Below, piece after piece: positions 1 to 5,370 of a stretch of DNA of 5,370 nucleotides. The notes under the pieces are model-generated. The model did not search any database, was not told the origin of the DNA, and saw only the letters and a list, made by a program, of their open reading frames with translations. The number at the start of each line of letters is the position of its first letter. Within the stretch, counting starts at the first letter, position 1. The translations under genes were made by a program, and so were the position numbers. Source of the DNA: Waddliaceae bacterium (GTDB lineage: Bacteria; Chlamydiota; Chlamydiia; Chlamydiales; SLFE01); NCBI GenBank assembly GCA_007124415.1, contig SLFE01000032.1, forward strand, positions 1-5,370, given 5' to 3'.

Positions 1-5
1 AAGAA

Positions 6-1262
6 ATGATGGACATTCTTTCTGTCCTCAATGAAAAATTAGGGAGTCTCTCAGGCATTGAGCTGGAAATGTTTCAATACACCAAAAATAACCAAAAGTA
101 TTTTAAACAATGTGCAACATTCAACGCGCAGCAATACTTTGACAACAATGGCATCTGCCTTGCGATCTTCGCTTCCGGGGACTGGAGCCCGCTCCATGTC
201 GCCGTATGGAACAATCACCTCGAGCTTGCCGAAAGCGCCTTTTATGAAAATATTGACAAAGCCGATTTTCAAGGAAATACACCGCTTCATCTCGCTATTA
301 TCCAAGGACATCAGGAATGGGCCCGCATCCTGTTAAATCGCGGGGCCCGGCCGGATATAAAAAACGATAAAGGCGAGACGCCGCTGCATTTGGCCTCCTA
401 TTACAATCGCAAGGAAATCGCATCGCTGCTTCTTGAAAAAATTGAAATAGTCGACGAGGCGAATCAAAAAGGGCAAACCCCCCTTCATTACGCAGCTATC
501 GGAGGAGCAATAACTATCTTTGAAGACCTGATCCGCCGCGGCGCCGATCCTTATCATACCGATCTGTGGAATAACCACTTGTTCCATTTCGCCGTCTCAA
601 AAGGCAATACTGAATTTCTGATATATCTTCTGGAAAGCGATTACAGCGGGCAAATCAACCAGAAAAACAACAAAGGAGCAACGCCGCTTCACTTTGCCGC
701 CGCCTTCGGCGATATGATGTCTGTCCATTTGATTTTAAGTTTAGGCTTCGATCCGCTCGAAAAGGATCTTAAAGGAAGAACGGCGCTGCACTACAGCGTC
801 AAGTTCGGCAATGAACAAACAGCCAGGCTTTTTTTGAACATGAATGACGATGAGCTCATCCAGGCTAAAAACGACAAGCAGATGACAACGCTGCATTACG
901 CTGCAAAAACCCTTCCTCATACCATGCTGCAGCAGCTGATTGCCCACGGTCTGAGGGTCAATTCCCTGGACAATCTGGGAAAGACCCCTCTTTTCTACGC
1001 TATTGACGGCCGCTCGTCGATGTCTCTTCGCAACCTAAAGTACCTGCTAATGCACGGCGGGCATACCGATATCTACGATTATCATGGCCAGGCCCTGATC
1101 CACTATGCCGCTTCAAGAGGGGCTATCGGCTCGATGAGGCGGATCCTGACGTCCTCCAATGATCTCGAGCTTCTGGATAGAAACGGAAGGACAGCTCTTG
1201 AGATCGCAAGGTCCAAAAACTATAAGCGGATGGAGAAATATATCCTCGATCATTCCAATTGA
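6..1262 (+). CDS. Ankyrin-repeat protein (about 11 repeats), possible host-interaction effector; 5' end may be incomplete
   Basis: The protein is almost entirely an ankyrin solenoid. After an N-terminal segment of about 57 residues without clear repeats, ankyrin units begin near residues 58, 90, 123, 156, 190, 224, 257, 292, 325, 361 and 394, most with the TPLHxA helix-1 signature (TPLHLA, TPLHYA, TPLHFA, TALHYS, TTLHYA). Unit 5 (HLFHFA) and unit 10 (ALIHYA) are degenerate, and the last is a C-terminal capping half-repeat. There is no signal peptide or membrane segment, so the product is soluble or secreted without a cleaved leader. Ankyrin solenoids bind proteins; in intracellular bacteria many are type III or IV effectors, but nothing here proves secretion. 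Start: tandem ATGs at 6 and 9. The frame is open to the window edge (GAA at 3-5), so a start further upstream is possible. No strong ribosome site is visible in the five upstream bases. The next gene lies 31 bases downstream in the same direction. Confidence 0.9.
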   Translation: MMDILSVLNEKLGSLSGIELEMFQYTKNNQKYFKQCATFNAQQYFDNNGICLAIFASGDWSPLHVAVWNNHLELAESAFYENIDKADFQGNTPLHLAIIQGHQEWARILLNRGARPDIKNDKGETPLHLASYYNRKEIASLLLEKIEIVDEANQKGQTPLHYAAIGGAITIFEDLIRRGADPYHTDLWNNHLFHFAVSKGNTEFLIYLLESDYSGQINQKNNKGATPLHFAAAFGDMMSVHLILSLGFDPLEKDLKGRTALHYSVKFGNEQTARLFLNMNDDELIQAKNDKQMTTLHYAAKTLPHTMLQQLIAHGLRVNSLDNLGKTPLFYAIDGRSSMSLRNLKYLLMHGGHTDIYDYHGQALIHYAASRGAIGSMRRILTSSNDLELLDRNGRTALEIARSKNYKRMEKYILDHSN

Positions 1263-1293
1263 TTAAAATTCTTCCATTGCCTAACTTGCATTT

Positions 1294-1962
1294 ATGATGT
1301 ATTTGCTCTGTTTTTCAGCGGAAGCCAGCTTTGCAGCGGCTATACTATTAGGTGTTCTTGGCTATGCGACTCTTTCCGAGACAAAAGACCGGCGGGAGCT
1401 GCTTCTCGCTTGCGTACCCCTTCTCTTTGCCGCCCAACAGTTTTCAGAGGGGATCTTATGGATCTCTTTAACAACAGGCCACTATCCTTCCGTCGTAGCC
1501 GATTCGGCAAAATGGATTTTTTTAGTCTTTGCCTTTGTCAACTGGCCCATTTGGCTGCCAGCCTCGCTGCTTTGGATCGAAAGGGAGCCTGTCAGAAAGT
1601 ATATAATACTCGCCTCGCTGTTTCTAGGCATTGCTTTTGTCGCCTTGAACCTTAGCCTCGCCATCGGAGAGCCGGTTACAGTCGGCATAGTCGACAGCAG
1701 CATTCAGTACAGCGCCTACGACACCTCGTCTTTTGTTATCTTTGCGACCCTTAGAGTCCTTTATATACTGGCCGTCCTCATCCCTGCCTTTACCTCCAGC
1801 TACCGGCTGATGTGGGTTTTCGGACTTATCGTGGCCTCAACTTTTATTTTGGCCGAGTATTTCTATCACGCAGTTTTCACATCGGTTTGGTGCTTCTTCG
1901 CTGCCGTCACCAGCGCCTCGCTCTTCGTCATCCTTCGCAAAAACCGGGCATACCGGGGTTAA
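1294..1962 (+). CDS. Polytopic membrane protein, DUF6629-like (CFSxxxSF family), function unknown
   Basis: The 222-residue protein is strongly hydrophobic, with about seven predicted membrane segments near residues 8-27, 36-58, 72-94, 102-124, 145-166, 171-188 and 192-214. The N-terminal CFSAEASF (residues 6-13), the segment around PLLFAAQQFSEGILW (42-56) and the late WCFFAAVTS (199-207) match my memory of DUF6629 membrane proteins, which usually start MCFSxxxSF. No biochemical role is known to me. Polar residues inside membrane segment 2 (Q48, Q49, E52) and the N-terminal Cys are the obvious candidates for function. Basic residues cluster at the loop at 31-34, the loop at 97-102 and the C-terminal tail. 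Start: tandem ATGs at 1294 and 1297 give only four or five residues before the conserved CFS; no clear Shine-Dalgarno precedes them. The short spacing suggests cotranscription with the ankyrin gene, although no functional link is evident. The family assignment is by recall of motifs and is less certain than the membrane topology. Confidence 0.82.
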   Translation: MMYLLCFSAEASFAAAILLGVLGYATLSETKDRRELLLACVPLLFAAQQFSEGILWISLTTGHYPSVVADSAKWIFLVFAFVNWPIWLPASLLWIEREPVRKYIILASLFLGIAFVALNLSLAIGEPVTVGIVDSSIQYSAYDTSSFVIFATLRVLYILAVLIPAFTSSYRLMWVFGLIVASTFILAEYFYHAVFTSVWCFFAAVTSASLFVILRKNRAYRG

Positions 1963-2036
1963 CACTTTACAAAAATTCATTTTCATAAGAAACTATGTGT
2001 ATATTATAACCCTTTGATTTTTACGGTTGTGAGTTT
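1963..2036 (+). promoter_or_regulatory. AT-rich intergenic gap, candidate promoter region of the lysS-cysS operon
   Basis: This is the only gap in the window long enough to hold a promoter, and it is clearly more AT-rich than the flanking genes. TATTAT at 2002-2007 differs from the -10 consensus at one position. The best -35-like matches are poor: TTCATA at 1982-1987 leaves a 14-base spacer, while the better TTTACA at 1966-1971 lies 30 bases upstream, too far for normal sigma70-type pairing. Weak -35 boxes are common in chlamydial promoters, so the placement is plausible but unproven. No convincing stem with a following T-run was found, so I cannot place a terminator for the upstream genes. 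GTGAG at 2029-2033, three bases before the next ATG, is at best a poor ribosome site. Confidence 0.3.
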
Positions 2037-2225
2037 ATGCTTAAATGGGTCCAGTCGATAAAAAACGCCGACAGCAAAGCCAGGTGGTTTTATTTTCAAT
2101 ATATTATTTACTTGATAGCCATCATCCTATCCACGATTTGGGCTTATGTCCGCCTAGACTTTGTCCGCAGCTACGACGCACAGCAAGAAGAAACAATCCA
2201 GAAAGCAGAAAATAGAGAATCATGA
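2037..2225 (+). CDS. Small single-pass membrane protein of unknown function, overlapping lysS
   Basis: The 62-residue product has a short basic N-terminus (K3, K9, K14, R16), one strongly hydrophobic segment at about residues 18-38 rich in Ile, Leu, Tyr and Trp, and a hydrophilic, partly acidic C-terminal tail of about 22 residues that may form a short helix. The positive-inside rule predicts N-terminus in the cytoplasm and tail outside. I do not recognise a family. It resembles FtsL/FtsB-type proteins only in having one membrane span; the tail is too short for their coiled coil. Evidence that it is real: ordinary codon use, coherent membrane topology, and a stop codon that overlaps the lysS start in an ATGA (2222-2225). 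It is the first gene after the AT-rich gap, so it would head the operon and its translation could feed ribosomes into lysS. Confidence 0.72.
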   Translation: MLKWVQSIKNADSKARWFYFQYIIYLIAIILSTIWAYVRLDFVRSYDAQQEETIQKAENRES

Positions 2226-3838
2226 CATCTCAAAATACAACAAATCACCCGATTCGAAAACCCGAATACCACACCCATGAAGAGTTTGAAAACCGCTCGC
2301 GCAAGTTAGCAGAAATACGTGAAATGGGGATAGATCCCTATCCTCACAAATTTCCAAGGACAGATCCGATCCGCGACTTACTCAAAGAGCACGAATCCGG
2401 CGATGTCGGCAAGAGCGATGATGCCGCGGCGGGAAAGACCCCTCATGTCTCTGTTGCGGGAAGGCTGGTCCTTTTCCGACCCATGGGAAAAAACACATTC
2501 GGACATATTCAAGGACAGACCGGCAGAATTCAAGTGATGTTCAACAGAGACTTGACCGATGTCGAAGGGTTGTCTTTGCCGGAATCCGACGGTCCGAGTC
2601 CCTGGAAGCAAATAGAAAAGAAGTTGGATCTGGGCGATATTATCGGAATTGAAGGGCACTTATTTAGGACTAACAAGGGCGAGCTGACAGTTTTTGCCAA
2701 AAAATTCACATTACTCAGCAAGACTCTTCTGCCCCTTGCCGACAAGCACAGCGGCCTTCATGACAAGGAAACGCGCTACCGCAAACGATGGCTTGATCTG
2801 ATTTCCAATCCTGAAGCCCACAGCGCCTTTGGTCAAAGGAGCCGCATACTGCACCTGATCAGGCAGTTCATGCACAAAGAAAACTTCATGGAAGTCGAAA
2901 CCCCTGTCCTTCAAAGCGTTTACGGCGGAGCGGAAGCCCGTCCTTTCGAAACTCACCTCAACGCCCTGGAGCAGGATATGTACATGAGAATCTCCCTTGA
3001 GATTCCTTTGAAAAAGCTGATTATCGGCGGCATGCACCGCGTCTTCGAAATCGGGCGCGTCTTCAGAAATGAAGGAATCGACCGGAACCATAATCCTGAA
3101 TTCACCATGCTCGAGGCCTATTCGGCTTATTGGGACTACTACGACATGATGGAGCTGATTGAAAACATGTTCGAATTCATCGCGCTCGACCTTTACGGCA
3201 CGACAAAAATTCCCGCCAAGCTGCCGCAGAGCGAAGAAGAAATCACACTCGATATGAAGACCCCCTGGCCCCGCCTCACGATGAAGGAAGCAATAAAAAA
3301 ATTCGGCCACATGGACGCCGATTCCCTCAGCGACGAAGAAATGTCGTCCATGCTCCTTGAAAGCGGACACATCGCCCCCGAAAAGCTTAAGACTATGAAC
3401 CGGGGACTTCTGATCGCTGCCCTATTTGAGGTTTTTGCCGAACCTTATCTTATTCAACCCCATCACATCATCGACCACCCCATAGAAACAACTCCTCTCT
3501 GCAAACCCCACCGCAAACCGAAAGAAAAGGAAGGAGGGCTTGTCGAGCGGTTTGAAAGTTTTATCCTCGGCAATGAAATTTCCAACGCCTATACCGAGCT
3601 CAATGACCCGGAACTCCAAAGAGAGCTTCTTGAGCAGCAAGCTCTCCGACGCGAAAGGGGCGACCCCGAGGCCAGCCCGCTCGACGAAGAGTTCCTCGAA
3701 GCCATTTGCCAAGGAATGCCTCCGACAGCCGGCATTGGAATCGGAATCGACCGCATGATCATGATACTCACCAATACCCATTCCATAAGGGATGTTTTGC
3801 TTTTTCCCTGGATGAAACCCCTCGATGAAATGAAATGA
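2222..3838 (+). CDS. lysS: Lysyl-tRNA synthetase, class II
   Basis: The enzyme joins lysine to tRNA-Lys using ATP, in the cytoplasm, normally as a dimer. The 538 residues show the standard class IIb layout: an N-terminal helix, an OB-fold anticodon-binding domain at about 76-168 (GRLVLFRPMGKNTFG at 80-94), a motif 1 region at about 221-243 (FMEVETPVLQ, GGAEARPF), motif 2 with FRNEG at 281-285 followed by HNPEFTMLE at 290-298, the GNEISNAYTELNDP stretch at 450-463, and motif 3 GIGIDR at 506-511 with its conserved Arg511. Length is slightly above E. coli LysRS, partly because of about 11 extra residues in the OB fold (about 111-132). The segment RISLEIPLK (256-264) replaces the usual RIAPELYLK, and TTPLCK (423-428) replaces the usual SPLAK-type sequence; both resemble my memory of Chlamydia LysRS. 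The ATG at 2222 is supported by the ATGA overlap with the small gene upstream. The gene overlaps cysS by four bases. Confidence 0.98.
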   Translation: MTSQNTTNHPIRKPEYHTHEEFENRSRKLAEIREMGIDPYPHKFPRTDPIRDLLKEHESGDVGKSDDAAAGKTPHVSVAGRLVLFRPMGKNTFGHIQGQTGRIQVMFNRDLTDVEGLSLPESDGPSPWKQIEKKLDLGDIIGIEGHLFRTNKGELTVFAKKFTLLSKTLLPLADKHSGLHDKETRYRKRWLDLISNPEAHSAFGQRSRILHLIRQFMHKENFMEVETPVLQSVYGGAEARPFETHLNALEQDMYMRISLEIPLKKLIIGGMHRVFEIGRVFRNEGIDRNHNPEFTMLEAYSAYWDYYDMMELIENMFEFIALDLYGTTKIPAKLPQSEEEITLDMKTPWPRLTMKEAIKKFGHMDADSLSDEEMSSMLLESGHIAPEKLKTMNRGLLIAALFEVFAEPYLIQPHHIIDHPIETTPLCKPHRKPKEKEGGLVERFESFILGNEISNAYTELNDPELQRELLEQQALRRERGDPEASPLDEEFLEAICQGMPPTAGIGIGIDRMIMILTNTHSIRDVLLFPWMKPLDEMK

Positions 3839-5295
3839 CTCTACTGACGGAGGAAAAAAAATCCGTGGAAAATACGCAGCTAACGCTCTTCAATACCGAG
3901 TCTAGAAAAAGAGAACCACTCATTCCCTTGAAAAACAATCACATCCGCATGTACACATGCGGGCCGACAGTTTATGACTACGCCCACATCGGGAATTTCA
4001 GAACCTATATTTTTGAAGACCTTCTGCGAAGAACGATAAAATTTTTAGGTATGGATATCACCCAAGTGATGAACATCACTGATGTCGACGACAAAACCAT
4101 CAGAGGCGCCACAAAAAAAAACATCTCTCTAAAAGAATATACCAAGCCGTTCCTTGACGCTTTTTTTGCTGATCTCGACACACTTGGAATCGAAAGGGCT
4201 GAACAGTACCCTGCCGCAACTGATTTCATCCCCGACATGATCGACATGATCCGGACCTTGGTCGAAAAAGGATATGCCTATAAAGGCAAAGACGGCAGCG
4301 TTTATTACAACATCTCCAAATTTGAGCGGTACGGATGCCTTTCACACCTCAAGCTCAAAGAACTTAAAACCGGAGGCTCCGAACGGGTCGCCTCAGATGA
4401 ATACGATAAAGAACATGCCGCCGACTTCGTCCTTTGGAAAGCCTACGATGCCGATCGGGACGGAAGCATCTATTGGGACAGCCCTTTCGGCAAAGGGCGG
4501 CCGGGGTGGCACCTGGAATGTTCGACAATGGCCATGCAGCTTCTCGGCGAAACTCTCGACATTCATGTCGGCGGGGTCGACAATATGTTCCCGCATCACG
4601 AAAATGAAATCGCGCAATCCGAAGCCTGCACAGGAAAACGATTTGCAAAAATCTGGCTCCACTCCGAGCATCTTCTTGTCGACGGCAAGAAGATGTCGAA
4701 AAGCCTGGGAAATTTCTATACCTTGAGAGACCTTCTGGACAAAGGGTATAAAGGCAAGCAAATACGCTACATGCTGTTGCAGACCCACTATAAGACCCAG
4801 CTGAATTTCACTCTGCCCGGACTTGATGGGGCAAAGCATGCTCTTGGCCGGATCAACAACTTTATTGAAAGGCTTCAAGGTCTTGCCGATGAACAGGCTG
4901 ATGGGTCTGACGAAGACCAATTTAACAAAACCATTGAAGAAGCTCTCAGACGTTTCAAAGACGCCCTGTCCGACGATCTCAACATATCGGTTGCCCTATC
5001 CGCTGTTTTCGATTTGATCCGCGATATCAACACTCTTTGCGATGCCAATGAAATCAGTTCAAGTCAGGCGCGAGCTGTCCTCGAACTGCTGAAAAATTTC
5101 GATCAAGTGCTCGGAGTCATGAATTTTGAAGTTGAACACGAATTTCCGAAGGAAGCCCTGGATCTGATGCGCCAGCGCGACGAGGCCCGCAAGAGCAAAA
5201 ACTGGACGCTAGCAGATGAATTGCGCGACAAAGTCCACGCGCTTGGTTTTGAAATCGAAGATTCGCCGGCAGGATCGAAATTACATAAAAAATAG
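3835..5295 (+). CDS. cysS: Cysteinyl-tRNA synthetase, class I (start may be GTG at 3865)
   Basis: The enzyme charges tRNA-Cys with cysteine in the cytoplasm. The class I signatures are intact: HIGN at residues 51-54 and KMSKS at 286-290. The zinc site that selects cysteine is complete, with C42 (in TCGPTVYD), C229 (in GWHLECS), H254 and E258 (in FPHHENE), by comparison with E. coli CysRS. A helical DALR-type region follows at about 360-425, and the C-terminal anticodon-binding part (about 440-480) has the usual ADELRD and GFEIEDSPAG elements. At 486 residues from the ATG it is a little longer than E. coli CysRS (461). The ATG at 3835 forms an ATGA overlap with the lysS stop. However, an in-frame GTG at 3865 lies 11 bases after a GGAGG and would give a 476-residue protein; the ten residues removed look dispensable, and the conserved fold starts much later. 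Both starts remain possible. The next gene begins two bases after the stop codon. Confidence 0.98.
   Translation: MTLLTEEKKSVENTQLTLFNTESRKREPLIPLKNNHIRMYTCGPTVYDYAHIGNFRTYIFEDLLRRTIKFLGMDITQVMNITDVDDKTIRGATKKNISLKEYTKPFLDAFFADLDTLGIERAEQYPAATDFIPDMIDMIRTLVEKGYAYKGKDGSVYYNISKFERYGCLSHLKLKELKTGGSERVASDEYDKEHAADFVLWKAYDADRDGSIYWDSPFGKGRPGWHLECSTMAMQLLGETLDIHVGGVDNMFPHHENEIAQSEACTGKRFAKIWLHSEHLLVDGKKMSKSLGNFYTLRDLLDKGYKGKQIRYMLLQTHYKTQLNFTLPGLDGAKHALGRINNFIERLQGLADEQADGSDEDQFNKTIEEALRRFKDALSDDLNISVALSAVFDLIRDINTLCDANEISSSQARAVLELLKNFDQVLGVMNFEVEHEFPKEALDLMRQRDEARKSKNWTLADELRDKVHALGFEIEDSPAGSKLHKK
3849..3853 (+). promoter_or_regulatory. Shine-Dalgarno GGAGG inside the annotated 5' end of cysS
   Basis: GGAGG is the strongest ribosome-binding match noticed near any start in this window. 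It lies 11 bases before an in-frame GTG at 3865 and 11 bases after the ATG at 3835, so it can only serve the internal start. The spacing is a few bases longer than ideal. Its presence argues that some or all CysRS is made from the GTG, with the upstream ATG either unused or a second start reached by coupling from lysS. Confidence 0.5.
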
Positions 5296-5296
5296 C

Positions 5297-5370
5297 ATGG
5301 GAAAAACCAAAGACGAACGATATTTATTGCGCCTTTATGAAATGGCCAATGAGTTTAAAGACCCGAAAAC
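5297..5370 (+). CDS. Start of an unidentified gene, cut by the window end
   Basis: An ATG one base after the cysS stop codon opens a frame that runs to the window edge without a stop. The 24 visible residues begin MGKTKDERYLLRLYEMANEF. They are charged, with no signal peptide or membrane segment, and look like an amphipathic helix at the start of a soluble protein. I do not recognise a family from so short a piece. The single-base gap from cysS implies the same operon and coupled translation; no separate Shine-Dalgarno is evident, the upstream bases being mostly A-rich. Confidence 0.6.
   Translation, partial: MGKTKDERYLLRLYEMANEFKDPK

Noticed and set aside
279..1210. Direct DNA repeats in the ankyrin gene
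   Set aside because: The units resemble each other in protein but use different codons and differ in length. I see no long near-identical stretch that would mark recent duplication or slippage.
1264..1269. TAAAAT as a -10 box for the membrane-protein gene
   Set aside because: There is no -35-like sequence at a suitable distance within the 3' end of the ankyrin gene. An AT-rich six-base match alone is expected by chance.
1943..1961. Possible terminator hairpin at the 3' end of the membrane-protein gene (AACCGG with CCGGGGTT)
   Set aside because: The pairing needs a two-base bulge, the stem overlaps the coding end, and no T-run follows, so it is not a convincing terminator.
2008..2028. Small hairpin (AACC with GGTT) before the small membrane gene, considered as a leader or riboswitch element
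   Set aside because: It has only four pairs with a 13-base loop. No T-box features such as a specifier stem or the conserved TGGNACC box are present in this short gap.
2711..3370. Long open frame on the - strand (219 codons) inside lysS
   Set aside because: It lies wholly antisense to a certain lysS gene and reads as a compositional shadow: no recognisable domain, no upstream ribosome site and no neighbour in the same direction.
4274..4726. Open + strand frame (150 codons) shifted within cysS
   Set aside because: It overlaps the intact CysRS frame across the zinc ligands and KMSKS. The product is low-complexity, rich in Ser, Pro and Lys, as expected of an off-frame reading.
4393..4920. Open frame on the - strand (175 codons) inside cysS
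   Set aside because: It is antisense to the catalytic core of CysRS, where every conserved motif is on the + strand. Its translation has no recognisable features.

Overview
The window is all coding on the + strand. It holds five complete or near-complete genes and the start of a sixth. No RNA gene, insertion sequence, CRISPR array or attachment site was seen. The best guess for the organism is a member of the Chlamydiota, probably one of the amoeba-associated 'environmental' lineages. Three things support this. The lysyl-tRNA synthetase carries features I remember from Chlamydia LysRS. The order lysS-cysS is, as I recall, also found in Chlamydia (CT781-CT782 in C. trachomatis). An ankyrin-repeat protein suits a host-associated lifestyle. 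Base composition looks close to half GC by eye (not counted), which would suit a Criblamydiaceae- or Waddliaceae-like genome better than most chlamydiae; this last step is weak inference.

Layout. Left part (1-1962): a 418-residue ankyrin-repeat protein whose start may lie outside the window, then after 31 bases a polytopic membrane protein of the DUF6629 type (CFSxxxSF signature). These two look accessory. A 74-base AT-rich gap (1963-2036) separates them from the right part and is the only plausible promoter region seen.

Right part (2037-5370): a tightly packed operon. It begins with a 62-residue single-pass membrane protein, followed by lysS, then cysS, then the first 24 codons of an unidentified gene. 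The small gene overlaps lysS by an ATGA, lysS overlaps cysS by another ATGA, and cysS is one base from the next gene, so translation is probably coupled through the whole set. The two synthetases charge tRNA-Lys and tRNA-Cys; both keep their catalytic motifs and look functional.

The most interesting items are the undescribed small membrane protein locked to lysS, the possible true cysS start at an internal GTG behind a strong Shine-Dalgarno sequence, the altered motifs in the LysRS active-site region, and the ankyrin protein as an effector candidate. I did not find convincing evidence of a wholly new multi-gene system.
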